Shown piece after piece: positions 7,204 to 15,837 of a stretch of DNA of 64,000 bases. Source of the stretch: Bdellovibrionales bacterium (lineage in GTDB: Bacteria; Bdellovibrionota; Bdellovibrionia; Bdellovibrionales; UBA1609). Both the position numbers and the translations under genes were made by a program. How positions within the stretch are numbered: position 1 is the stretch's first letter; each line of letters starts with the position of its first letter. Location: the NCBI GenBank assembly GCA_027459485.1, contig DAIDIG010000002.1:1-64000 (forward strand), given 5' to 3'. Under the pieces are notes generated by a model. That model was given only the letters and a program-made list of their open reading frames with translations, made no database searches and was not told where the DNA came from.

Positions 7204-9869
7204 TGTCTAATAATGAACTCAGGGATCGCTACAACCCAAAAGATGTCGAAGCACGCCTCTACAAATGGTGGCTGGAGCGCGGTTACTTCGGGGCTCAAGA
7301 CAAGTCGACGAAACCGCCGTTTTGTATCATCTTGCCGCCGCCGAACGTGACGGGGCAACTCCACATTGGTCATGCGCTCAATCACACATTGCAAGATACG
7401 CTCACTCGCTGGAAGCGCATGAGCGGTTTCAACGCACTTTGGCTGCCCGGCACCGATCACGCGGGCATCGCCACCCAAGGTGTGGTCGAACGTGAACTCG
7501 CCAAAGAAGGTCAATCGCGACGCGAACTCGGGCGAGAAAAATTCGTCGTCCGCGTGTGGGAGTGGAAGAAGAAGTATGGCGATCGCATCATTGAGCAAAT
7601 GAAAACGCTCGGCGATTCGTGCGATTGGCGCCGGTTTGTGTTCACGCTCGATGACGGTGTTTCAAAAGCCGTGCGGCGCGTGTTTGTCGAGCTTTATAAA
7701 AAGGGTCTCATTTACAAAGGCCAAAGACTTATCAACTGGAGCCCGAAGCTTGAATCGGCACTTTCGGATCTCGAGGTCGAGCACAAAGAAATCAAAGGCA
7801 CACTCTATCACATTCAATATGGTCCGCTCGTTGTGGCGACGACTCGACCCGAAACGCTTCTCGGTGACGTGGCCGTCGCGGTACACCCTGATGACGAGCG
7901 ATACGCGAAACTTATCGGTAAGACTGTGCCGCTGCCGCTGACGGGCCGAAGCATTCCCGTCATCGCCGATACGTACGTTGATAAAGAATTCGGCTCAGGT
8001 GTCGTGAAGATCACGCCGGCGCACGATTTCAACGATTACGCGGTTGGTACTCGCCACAAGCTGGCGATGATCAACATTCTCAATCGCGATGGCACCCTCA
8101 ATGAAAACGGCGGTTCGTACGCGGGCCTCAAAGTTCAAGAGGCGAGAAAACGGGTTGTCGAAGATTTGAAAGCGCAAAATCTTTTGGTTAAAGAAGAGCC
8201 GCACACGCATTATGTGGGGCACGATTCGCGCTCTGGCGCGGTGGTGGAGCCACTGCTTTCAGAGCAATGGTTTGTGAAAATGGAATCTCTCGCTCGCCCC
8301 GCCAGACAAGTCGTTGAAAACGGCACGGTGACCTTTGAGCCCGAAGCTTGGACGAAAACGTATCTGCATTGGCTGAACAATATCCAAGACTGGTGTATTT
8401 CGCGGCAATTGTGGTGGGGGCATCGCATCCCGGCGTGGACGTGCGCTAAATGCAATCACGTGACAGTCGCTGAAGAGACACCTTCACAATGTGAAAAGTG
8501 CGGTTCAAAAGATATCGAACAAGAAAATGACGTTCTTGATACGTGGTTCAGCTCGGCGCTATGGCCCTTCAGCACGATGGGCTGGCCGAACGAAACCGAA
8601 GCGCTCAAAACTTTTTACCCGACCGACGTTTTGATCACGGGGCACGACATCATTTTCTTCTGGGTCGCTCGCATGATCATGATGGGCCTCGAGTTTCGTG
8701 GTGATGTGCCGTTTCGAAAAGTTTTGATTACAGGTCTCATTCGCGACGCCGAAGGCCGAAAAATGTCGAAGTCGCTCGGCAATGTGATCGACCCGGTTGA
8801 ACTGATCGACGAGTTCGGCGCCGATAGCGTTCGCTTCACGCTTCTCGCGCAGGTATCGGCCGGCAAAGATCTTAAATTTTCGTTCCCGCGGCTTGAGGGC
8901 TATCGTAATTTCATGAACAAGATTTGGAACGCCGCCCGCTTCTCGCTTCAGGTTTTGTCAGAGTTTGAGCCGCCGGTCGACGGCGTGAATGCTTTGCCGA
9001 AGATCGAAAACATGTGCGACGCGGATTCGTGGATCGTTCACAAACTCGGCGTGTGCGAAGCCGAGGTTCACAAACATATCGACGGTCTACATTTCTCAGA
9101 AGCCGCGAATACGTTGTACGATTTTGTGTGGCATGAATTTTGTGACTGGTATCTCGAGCTGATTAAGCCTGTCGTTTACGGCGATCGCGCCGACGAAAAA
9201 GCGGCGACTCAGCTCGTGCTTGCGCAAACGCTCAATCGCATCGTGCGGCTTTTGCATCCGTTCGTGCCGTTTATTTCAGAAGAAATTTATGGCCGGTTGC
9301 CCATTCGCGGCGAAGAGGCGTGCGTGATCGATCAATACCCGAACCCGCGCAATGATCAAAACTGGCTTCAGATCGGCCGCAAAGAGCGAGCCGACGAGCT
9401 CGATCTGGTGATCGCGGTGATTTCTGCGATACGCAATATCCGCGGTGAAAATCGCATCAAGCCGAGTGAAGAGTTGAAGGTGCGACTCGCCCCGAAAGAC
9501 GAGGGGTCGCAGAAGATTTTGCAGGCGAACCGCGCGTATGTCGAAAAGCTCGCGAAACTCGGGGAGTGCCAGATCAGCGAAACGGGTTCGCTCACTAAAT
9601 GCGCCCTGACACCGGTCGTGATTCAGTCGTATCGTGTCGACGTCATCGTCTACCTCGAAGGTGTGGTCGATTTAAGCGAAGAACGAAAACGCATCGAAAA
9701 GACCATTGAAAAACTGCAAAAAGAAAAAGGCGCGCTCGAGGGCCGCCTGAGCAACGAGAACTTCGTCAAAAATGCTCCCGCCGAAGTGGTGGAGCAGGGC
9801 CGTGCGCAAGTGAACGAGCTATCGAATAAAATTCAGACTCTGCAAGATTCTCTCGTGCGGCTGGGGTAG
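7203..9869 (+). CDS. valS: Valine-tRNA ligase
   Basis: Class Ia aminoacyl-tRNA synthetase charging tRNA-Val. HIGH signature LHIGH at residues 53-57 in PPPNVTGQLHIGHALNH; KMSKS at about 520-524. The CP1 editing domain (TTRPETLLGDVAVAVHP) hydrolyses mischarged Thr-tRNA. A zinc-type CxxC pair sits near residues 414-432. The C-terminal arm (from about 815) is the usual coiled coil. 888 residues, normal length. Start taken at ATG 7203, which overlaps the MFS stop by 1 base; a TTG one codon upstream is possible but unneeded. Confidence 0.98.
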   Translation: MSNNELRDRYNPKDVEARLYKWWLERGYFGAQDKSTKPPFCIILPPPNVTGQLHIGHALNHTLQDTLTRWKRMSGFNALWLPGTDHAGIATQGVVERELAKEGQSRRELGREKFVVRVWEWKKKYGDRIIEQMKTLGDSCDWRRFVFTLDDGVSKAVRRVFVELYKKGLIYKGQRLINWSPKLESALSDLEVEHKEIKGTLYHIQYGPLVVATTRPETLLGDVAVAVHPDDERYAKLIGKTVPLPLTGRSIPVIADTYVDKEFGSGVVKITPAHDFNDYAVGTRHKLAMINILNRDGTLNENGGSYAGLKVQEARKRVVEDLKAQNLLVKEEPHTHYVGHDSRSGAVVEPLLSEQWFVKMESLARPARQVVENGTVTFEPEAWTKTYLHWLNNIQDWCISRQLWWGHRIPAWTCAKCNHVTVAEETPSQCEKCGSKDIEQENDVLDTWFSSALWPFSTMGWPNETEALKTFYPTDVLITGHDIIFFWVARMIMMGLEFRGDVPFRKVLITGLIRDAEGRKMSKSLGNVIDPVELIDEFGADSVRFTLLAQVSAGKDLKFSFPRLEGYRNFMNKIWNAARFSLQVLSEFEPPVDGVNALPKIENMCDADSWIVHKLGVCEAEVHKHIDGLHFSEAANTLYDFVWHEFCDWYLELIKPVVYGDRADEKAATQLVLAQTLNRIVRLLHPFVPFISEEIYGRLPIRGEEACVIDQYPNPRNDQNWLQIGRKERADELDLVIAVISAIRNIRGENRIKPSEELKVRLAPKDEGSQKILQANRAYVEKLAKLGECQISETGSLTKCALTPVVIQSYRVDVIVYLEGVVDLSEERKRIEKTIEKLQKEKGALEGRLSNENFVKNAPAEVVEQGRAQVNELSNKIQTLQDSLVRLG

Positions 9870-9991
9870 GGTCCGTCTCGTGTGACGTGGAATACGGACA
9901 GCCTCGGACTGCTCGACTCGCACTTCACCCGTGGCAGTGAAGTTATACGATGCCAGCAGTTGCATACGTGGAATGAAAATAAAATTCATCC
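9870..9991. other. Convergent gap between valS and a lipoprotein gene
   Basis: 122 bases with two imperfect inverted repeats, CTTCAC/GTGAAG around 9924-9943 and GTCCG/CGGAC at about 9871-9900. Neither is followed by a clear T-run. A terminator is expected here but I cannot place one with certainty. Confidence 0.3.
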
Positions 9992-10771
9992 TCATTGATG
10001 CGTATTCAGATTCACCCAATTCGGCGGTATTCGGCGCGCCTTATCGATCATCTCAAGGCCGAAAGATTCGGCGTCTTTTATAATATCGCTTTTGGTCTGA
10101 CCGACGGATCTAAAATGGTTGTACATATAAAACGCGGTCGTCGAATCGTTGAGCCATGCCAAGAATATTTTGCCATCCCACACGGGCATAAAAATGGTTC
10201 CGCGGCTACGTTGATAAATGATCTCTACTACCTGCGGTTGTTCAAACGTCCCGACGGGTACGCCTTGAAACCACTGTAATGTCCAACTGATCGTGCCAAC
10301 AATGGGTGCGTTTTTATAATAGGTAAGCTGATAAAAGTTGGTGATTGTCGGGCTCAGCTGAATTTTGGGGTGATCCACCGAGTAGCTGTCGGCAGCTTCG
10401 ATATCTAAGGTGGTGTCGTTGTTGAATGCGGCCCAAACTTCTCGGATGGGGCGATTGACGCAACCGCCGCCACGGGCCCAAGCTGATCCATCCGAATTCA
10501 TACCGGCGGTACCGTGAATCTGATTGCCGGCATATTTGCCCTTGCTATTGGGCTTACAGAATTTTGTTTCAAGCGCGGCGCACTCGGCAGTGGCGGTGTT
10601 CGCGCAGCGAGAATAGTCGGGCATCGCTCTTTTGAGTTCCGGGTCGGTCAATGCGCCGCCAGTCGTACCAGAGGCGATGACCGGGGGGGTAACTGGCGTA
10701 TTCAAATTTTTACGTATCGCGCAGCCGGCCAGTGAGACGGCCAAGCCGATTAATAAATACGCTTTTGCCAC
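9992..10771 (-). CDS. Lipoprotein of unknown family
   Basis: Starting at GTG 10771, the protein has a short lipoprotein signal with lipobox SLAGC (Cys17), then a Pro/Thr linker and about 220 residues of globular sequence with six more cysteines in the first half. The GTG is chosen because GAGGGTGAA sits directly upstream; the longer frame would overlap the neighbouring gene by 86 bases. It follows the barrel gene (10779-11348) with a 7-base gap, so the two are one operon and may work together in the outer membrane. I do not recognise the family; Trp/Tyr-rich strands suggest a beta-rich fold. Confidence 0.65.
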   Translation of the reverse strand: MAKAYLLIGLAVSLAGCAIRKNLNTPVTPPVIASGTTGGALTDPELKRAMPDYSRCANTATAECAALETKFCKPNSKGKYAGNQIHGTAGMNSDGSAWARGGGCVNRPIREVWAAFNNDTTLDIEAADSYSVDHPKIQLSPTITNFYQLTYYKNAPIVGTISWTLQWFQGVPVGTFEQPQVVEIIYQRSRGTIFMPVWDGKIFLAWLNDSTTAFYMYNHFRSVGQTKSDIIKDAESFGLEMIDKARRIPPNWVNLNTHQ

Positions 10772-10778
10772 TTCACCC

Positions 10779-11348
10779 TCAGAAATAGAAATCAGAAATA
10801 AAACCAATTTTCGGATACACAACAAAGTTGGATGTGCGTTCGAGACCCACGCTGTCGATGACATAGTGAGCGGTTTCTAGGCCGCCGCTTGCCCCCACCG
10901 CGATGTCTTGGCTGATATGGTTGAGTACGCCCACTGCGCCGCCGGCCGATTGAAACGGGTACAGCTTATAGAAATTGAGCGCGTAATCGGGTTCGAAGAA
11001 AAATTCATTTGTACGAAATGAACGAAGAAATATGCGGGAGTACGCCTGAACCGAATACGTGCTCTGGTCCACCGGCTGCGACATCGGCACAAATCCGCGC
11101 AAACCGAGGCTCACGCGCTGGTTGAATTCGTAATTGGCGCCGAGACCGACCCACGGCGAAGACGTGTTCGCGACCGAGTGGGCTTGCGCCATCGCTTCGA
11201 CAGATATTCGCGAGGTTGCGCTCGATGATTCAACCGAATGTACCGTCGCCATTGTCTGGTTCGTTAGCTGGCTACCTGAAACCAAGCCGAAAGCCATTCG
11301 AGCCGAAAGCGCGAGAAACAACACCGTGATAAAAAATATCTTAGTCAT
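10779..11348 (-). CDS. Small outer-membrane beta-barrel protein
   Basis: 189 residues: signal peptide ending near AFG, a Ser/Ala/Thr-rich segment, then repeated short strands (WVGLGANYEFNQRVSLGLRG, FFFEPDYALNFY, VYPKIGFISDFYF). It ends in FYF, the aromatic C-terminus read by the Bam machine. Size and pattern fit an eight-strand barrel of the OmpX/OmpW size class, but no specific family is recognised. ATG 11348 is favoured as it gives a compact signal peptide; the frame is open 17 codons further upstream. First gene of an operon with the lipoprotein that follows. Confidence 0.62.
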   Translation of the reverse strand: MTKIFFITVLFLALSARMAFGLVSGSQLTNQTMATVHSVESSSATSRISVEAMAQAHSVANTSSPWVGLGANYEFNQRVSLGLRGFVPMSQPVDQSTYSVQAYSRIFLRSFRTNEFFFEPDYALNFYKLYPFQSAGGAVGVLNHISQDIAVGASGGLETAHYVIDSVGLERTSNFVVYPKIGFISDFYF

Positions 11349-11561
11349 GACTAGGGGCCAGAAATTAGTCGTAAATGGGTCCCGTGTCCAGCGGCTCATA
11401 TAATGTAATGAACCGCCCCAATCTTGACCCTGAAAAAAATCGTCAGACGTAGAATGTCGCTTGTGTCAAAAAGTTCAACAGGGGTAAGCCTACCGGTTTA
11501 ACTGTAACGCTGCCTTAAGCCATTTTTCTTGGAGCCCAAATTGCACAAGCACTTCGAGACT

Positions 11562-13955
11562 ATGCCCCACTCAAAAATCGTGCGCGTTTTGCTGATTTCA
11601 TGTTTTGCCGTTGGCGTCATTGTTGCCTTCCACACGGCTGCTTACGCTCAAAGCGCTTCAACGAATAGCTCGCCTTCTCCCACTAAAATCGAAAACCGCG
11701 TTAACGGATATTTAATTACCGGCCCCGTCGACACAAGTTTGCAGGAGCTCCGATTCGACCCCAAAGAAATCGAAAAAGAAAAACCAAAGCTTCAAAAAGA
11801 ACTCGATAAAGAAGACGGGCTTTCAAATATTGTTTCTAGCTTCTGGACCCGAATTAAAGGCGCTGTCGAGAACTCGGATATTTCGGTCAACGTTGTGAAT
11901 GTAAACAAAACAGCTCTCGACGCGTTTAATGCCGGCGTCAACGACCGAGTCGAGCTTTCCCCAGCGTACATCGGCGGGCGCACTTTACGCGAAGACGCAT
12001 TCACGCTGAAAGAGTCGTTTAATCCGATAGAGTGGCTATCGACAAACGTTTTCAGATTTATCGTTCCGTACAAGTGGGGGCCCCAGTACCCGATCTTAAT
12101 ATCGCTACAAGGCCAACAAGAAGTCGACATGTGGCGATTGTTCAAAAGTTACCACGATGCCACGCACACTCGAAAAATTCCGTTTGTGGATTTCGTCGCC
12201 AATGAATTGCCGGCTACAGCTCAGACGTTGGAAAAACTCGATCCAGGGACGGAAGTTCGATTTGATGTTCCTCTTAATCTTTACACCGGCGCTGACTATT
12301 ACGTGCCGGTCGGTTCCGTCGCTTATTTAAAGGGATCGTTAATAAAAGATTTTTCAGGCGAGTACGAAGTGTTCGTTTTTCGTGGCAATGGAACGAAGGC
12401 GAGAATTCGTCTTGTCGCAAATCGAGGGCGCAATCTACAGGGGATTTTGCAAGGCGGTTTCGGCGATCAGGGCTTTTCGAAAATTATCCCGTGGCATATT
12501 GTCGAAAATATTGTGTTCGCCATTTTTAAGCTCGATACGATCGGCACAGTGCAGAGAGATTATTCTAACGATGCGCGAATGTTTCTGGCTGACTATACGT
12601 TGAACCTCAAGTACCAAGAGGTCCGCGACGCCTACAACGAGCTATTTGCTAAAGCGCTCATCTTTAAAAACAAACGACTCAATAGCCTCATCTGGAAAAT
12701 CGCGGACCCGCTCAATAGTGGAAAGAAGTTGCGTAATCTCCTGATTTCAAACCTCACTAAACTTGAGGGGCTCTACAGCGAAGACTATCAGACGCAACCG
12801 GATCCTGATCAGCGGCGAGTGGATCGCAATTTTCTCGGCTCCGATCACGCCGACGGAAAACCGCTGACATGGCACTATGGATTAGGGAATATTTTTAGAG
12901 AAAGCGGGGATACGTTCTACCGCGAAAACGAGCTCACTCGCGACAGCGAGATGAAGGACGGAAAGCGAACTAAATTCCGATACCTCATCCCCGAGTGGTT
13001 GAATCACCGGCACAGCGCTAAGTTTTTTAACGTCTTTTCGGAAGACAAACTACATTCTTCATTTATGGTTTACACAGCTGACTCCGCTTTTAACCCGATC
13101 GATTTCAAACTCATGGGTTTTAGCTACAACGTTCGGGAGTCTCGCTACGGTAATCCGGCCAATCGAATGGTCATTCGACATTTTCACAACGAATTTCCGC
13201 CCGAAGTTTTTTCGGACGTGGAACAATTCATGGCTCGTAATAATTTACTGAAGCTGGATCATCTTTTACGAGGCGTGAGGGTAAGCGCGCGATATTTCAT
13301 AAACGAGCATGCCCTAGAGGCAGTTGAACATCGATTTTATAATTCAACCCCCGAGCAAACATTTAGTACTATTCTCTATGATCTTGCCATGGTCACGCGC
13401 TCGGCGGGGCAGTTGAATGCAGGGCCGATGTTTGACCCGCATCGTTTAGCAGATGAGTCGATCTGCGTTCGGATATTGGCTATTGATAAAGCGCTCTACC
13501 CAGACGATCCAGCGCTTAGATATTGCGGTGATTTGGTCTACATCACGCAGCATTTGACCGCCATTATGAATCCGTCGCTCACACCGGGAGATCGCAAAGC
13601 AGCGATGGATGTACTGATTAAAGACGATTTGTTTCGAGAGATTGGGCCTGGGTTGATGTTTTCGCTTATTCCGCCGAATGAGGTGGCAAAATCCTTGTTT
13701 GTGGAAATTAAGTTCTACGTGCCCACACAAGTTGCGCCGATCTCATATTACTTTCCGCGTGACCCGACGACCAATAATCCGATTGTGAATGTAAACTTAA
13801 CTTTGGTTGAAAGTCTGTTAGATAGCGTGAAATCCATGACCAATCAGGCGCCGGACATGCGCTTGTATTGCAATCACGACGGGCCTACGTGTCGAAAGAC
13901 ACATTTCGACGGCACTATTCAACACGGTGAAACTGGCAGTCCTCTCGACCCGTAG
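11562..13955 (+). CDS. Large secreted protein of unknown family
   Basis: About 797 residues with an N-terminal signal peptide (VLLISCFAVGVIVAFHTAAYA, cleavage near AYA-Q). The mature part is mixed alpha/beta without transmembrane segments, with a few cysteines near the C-terminus (CNHDGPTC), and many Phe/Tyr/Asp residues. It looks like an enzyme-sized periplasmic or exported protein, yet I recognise no domain. Start is uncertain: ATG 11562 gives a neat signal peptide, while TTG 11541 has the better ribosome site (TTGGAG six bases upstream); the frame opens at TTG 11529. Divergent from the barrel/lipoprotein operon over a 213-bp gap. Confidence 0.7.
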   Translation: MPHSKIVRVLLISCFAVGVIVAFHTAAYAQSASTNSSPSPTKIENRVNGYLITGPVDTSLQELRFDPKEIEKEKPKLQKELDKEDGLSNIVSSFWTRIKGAVENSDISVNVVNVNKTALDAFNAGVNDRVELSPAYIGGRTLREDAFTLKESFNPIEWLSTNVFRFIVPYKWGPQYPILISLQGQQEVDMWRLFKSYHDATHTRKIPFVDFVANELPATAQTLEKLDPGTEVRFDVPLNLYTGADYYVPVGSVAYLKGSLIKDFSGEYEVFVFRGNGTKARIRLVANRGRNLQGILQGGFGDQGFSKIIPWHIVENIVFAIFKLDTIGTVQRDYSNDARMFLADYTLNLKYQEVRDAYNELFAKALIFKNKRLNSLIWKIADPLNSGKKLRNLLISNLTKLEGLYSEDYQTQPDPDQRRVDRNFLGSDHADGKPLTWHYGLGNIFRESGDTFYRENELTRDSEMKDGKRTKFRYLIPEWLNHRHSAKFFNVFSEDKLHSSFMVYTADSAFNPIDFKLMGFSYNVRESRYGNPANRMVIRHFHNEFPPEVFSDVEQFMARNNLLKLDHLLRGVRVSARYFINEHALEAVEHRFYNSTPEQTFSTILYDLAMVTRSAGQLNAGPMFDPHRLADESICVRILAIDKALYPDDPALRYCGDLVYITQHLTAIMNPSLTPGDRKAAMDVLIKDDLFREIGPGLMFSLIPPNEVAKSLFVEIKFYVPTQVAPISYYFPRDPTTNNPIVNVNLTLVESLLDSVKSMTNQAPDMRLYCNHDGPTCRKTHFDGTIQHGETGSPLDP

Positions 13956-13971
13956 AGGGGCGCGGTAGATT

Positions 13972-14901
13972 TTAAACGGTCAACGTGGCGGCTTTTTCGA
14001 TTCGATCTGATATGCCGGCCCAGAGATGACTGCGCCGCTCACGGATCGGATAATCAAGAAACAAACAATTCACATCGGCTGACGCAGCAGCCGCGCGCAT
14101 ATTCGCGTAGAGCAATCGAGCGGCTGTGACTGGTTCACTTGGCAACTCCATCCATGCCGGATGTAACACATTTTTGCCCAACTTCATTCGTACAAACTCG
14201 TAGGCAGCCGTCGTCACACCGTTTTGAAAAACAACGAGCGGAATATCTGGCATGTAGTGATGAATAAGATGGCCCGGCGATTCGGAATTTTGTCTTGCCG
14301 GCTCAACGGCGGCAAACTTAGCGAGGTCTTCGGCCGTTACAGCACCTGGTCGCAAAATCGAAATTTTCTTTGGATGCACGCGAACAACTGTCGATTCTAT
14401 GCCGACTCCGCACGGGCCTCCGTCTAACACCAACACGCGGCCTGAAAATTCAGATTCAACATGCTGAGCGGTCGTGGGGCTTGTGTGCCCGAAACGATTG
14501 GCGCTGGGGGCCGCGATGGGTCCGCCTAGATCGCGAATCAGTGTTCGGGTCAAAGTTTGATTCGGTATTCGAACAGCGACCGTGTCGTACCCCGACGTGA
14601 TCATAGGGTTCATTTGCGGCAGCCGGGGTAAAACAATCGTCAAGGGCCCCGGCCAAAACGCATCAGCTAATTTTCGCGCGAGAGGCGGAAATTCGCGAGC
14701 CACTGCCACTACATCTTTAGTGTCAGCGATATGCACGATGAGCGGATCAAATTCAGGGCGATCTTTAGTTTTGAAAATGCTCGCAATCGCGTGCGGGTTT
14801 CGAATGTCGGCCGCAAGCCCGTACACCGTTTCGGTAGGGACGGCTACGACACCGCCCCGAAGTAATTCATTTAATGCCAGCTTGTAAGACGTGGTGATCA
14901 A
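13972..14901 (-). CDS. tsaC: Threonylcarbamoyl-AMP synthase, Sua5 type
   Basis: Makes threonylcarbamoyl-AMP from threonine, bicarbonate and ATP, the first step of t6A37 modification of ANN-decoding tRNAs. The YrdC core begins with GGVVAVPTETVYGLA (residues 16-30), followed by KDRPEFDPL and PSANRFGHTSPT. A C-terminal Sua5 domain after the linker SPGHLIHHYMPD makes this the long, two-domain form (309 residues). The only plausible start is TTG 14901, with AGGAG ten bases upstream; no ATG or GTG exists nearby in frame. This start is inside a strong hairpin (separate entry). It converges with the gene ending at 13955. Confidence 0.93.
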   Translation of the reverse strand: MITTSYKLALNELLRGGVVAVPTETVYGLAADIRNPHAIASIFKTKDRPEFDPLIVHIADTKDVVAVAREFPPLARKLADAFWPGPLTIVLPRLPQMNPMITSGYDTVAVRIPNQTLTRTLIRDLGGPIAAPSANRFGHTSPTTAQHVESEFSGRVLVLDGGPCGVGIESTVVRVHPKKISILRPGAVTAEDLAKFAAVEPARQNSESPGHLIHHYMPDIPLVVFQNGVTTAAYEFVRMKLGKNVLHPAWMELPSEPVTAARLLYANMRAAAASADVNCLFLDYPIRERRSHLWAGISDRIEKAATLTV

Positions 14902-14931
14902 CCCTGAAAAACTCCTGTTCTCAGGGTTGAT
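14897..14931 (-). promoter_or_regulatory. 11-bp stem-loop that encloses the Sua5 ribosome site and start codon
   Basis: On the minus strand: ATCAACCCTGA (14931-14921), 13-base loop carrying AGGAG (14916-14912), then TCAGGGTTGAT (14907-14897), an exact 11-bp complement. The TTG start of the Sua5 gene (14901-14899) lies in the 3' arm. There is no T-run after it and coding starts within it, so it is not a terminator. It looks like a translation-control hairpin. Confidence 0.65.
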
Positions 14932-14951
14932 TAATACATGAGTGGGGCGGA

Positions 14952-15704
14952 TTACAACTGTTGAGTCGGTCGACCGTCGCCTGCGATGAAAAAACTTGCG
15001 GTCCGCTCAATATGATTGAGGCCCGTCACGACCCAGTGCACGTCCAATTGCATGCCAGCGACCGGATTTGCCTTCGTGCCGACGTTCATGACAGTCGGGA
15101 CGATGACATTCGCGTTAACATGAAAACCTCCCCACGCCACTTGCAAATTTCGATACTGAACAGTTGCATTCATCAGGTATCGACCGAGCCCGTGCAACTG
15201 GCCGCCATAGCTGTAGATAAGGCTAAATTCCATGTTCACAACTTTTATACCAAAAAGATTTTTGTAAATGACTTGGTAGGTATCGCTACGTGGAGCTTGC
15301 CAATTTTCAAGGTTTGTCCAGCAGGTTGTGCCTTGAGGCAAGGCATTGGCGGTCATGGTCCTGGCATTCACGACAGGCCGGCTATTTTGAATGAACGACC
15401 AAAGTGTTTGGCCAAAATTAACGATGTCGCCGAGGCTGAGGTCGCTAAGAGGACTTAAATTAGGCATGGGACTTGACGGCGGCGTCATTGGCCTGATTGC
15501 ACTTGGACTTGCGCAATTGCCAAAGTCCATCGTTGAGAAACTTTGAGGCGGAAGCGTCGTCTCGCTAACTTTGTGGATCTCTTCGGACGTGATCGTCCAC
15601 CAATCAGTATTGGCATCCGCTTTAGCGGTACCCGCTGCAAGCAAAAACAGCGCGCTTAGAACCACGAACACGGTTTTACGATTCTTTGTATACCCCAAAC
15701 TCAT
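14952..15704 (-). CDS. Secreted protein of unknown function
   Basis: ATG 15704 is chosen because AAGGGGGG lies directly before it; the frame is open a further 18 codons upstream. The 250-residue product has a signal peptide (VFVVLSALFLLAAGTAKA), then a Pro/Ser-rich segment and a beta-rich C-terminal part (VVNMEFSLIYSYGGQLHG, VAWGGFHVNANVIVP). Two or three cysteines. No lipobox and no transmembrane helix in the mature part: probably periplasmic or loosely bound to the outer membrane. Family not recognised. Fifty bases separate it from the Sua5 start, same strand. Confidence 0.62.
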   Translation of the reverse strand: MSLGYTKNRKTVFVVLSALFLLAAGTAKADANTDWWTITSEEIHKVSETTLPPQSFSTMDFGNCASPSAIRPMTPPSSPMPNLSPLSDLSLGDIVNFGQTLWSFIQNSRPVVNARTMTANALPQGTTCWTNLENWQAPRSDTYQVIYKNLFGIKVVNMEFSLIYSYGGQLHGLGRYLMNATVQYRNLQVAWGGFHVNANVIVPTVMNVGTKANPVAGMQLDVHWVVTGLNHIERTASFFIAGDGRPTQQL

Positions 15705-15795
15705 ATTGCCCCCCTTGTTAATACGTCGTATGGTTGTGGCGTTTTGTGCCACCTTCATTTACGCTTTGGGATGATTGACCACACTGAGGCTGAAA

Positions 15796-15823
15796 TTGCA
15801 AAAAATACGCGGTATGTTATAAA
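15796..15823 (+). promoter_or_regulatory. Possible sigma-70 type promoter of rnr
   Basis: TTGCAA at 15796-15801 and TATAAA at 15818-15823, spacing 16. Transcription would begin near 15830, only about 8 bases before the rnr ATG, which has no clear ribosome site. If real, the rnr message would have a very short leader. Confidence 0.4.
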
Positions 15824-15837
15824 AGTTACATTCTCAG

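Noticed and set aside
13446-13730. Minus-strand ORF within the large secreted protein gene, among many antisense ORFs
   Set aside because: Lies wholly inside a well-supported gene; no separate signals seen.
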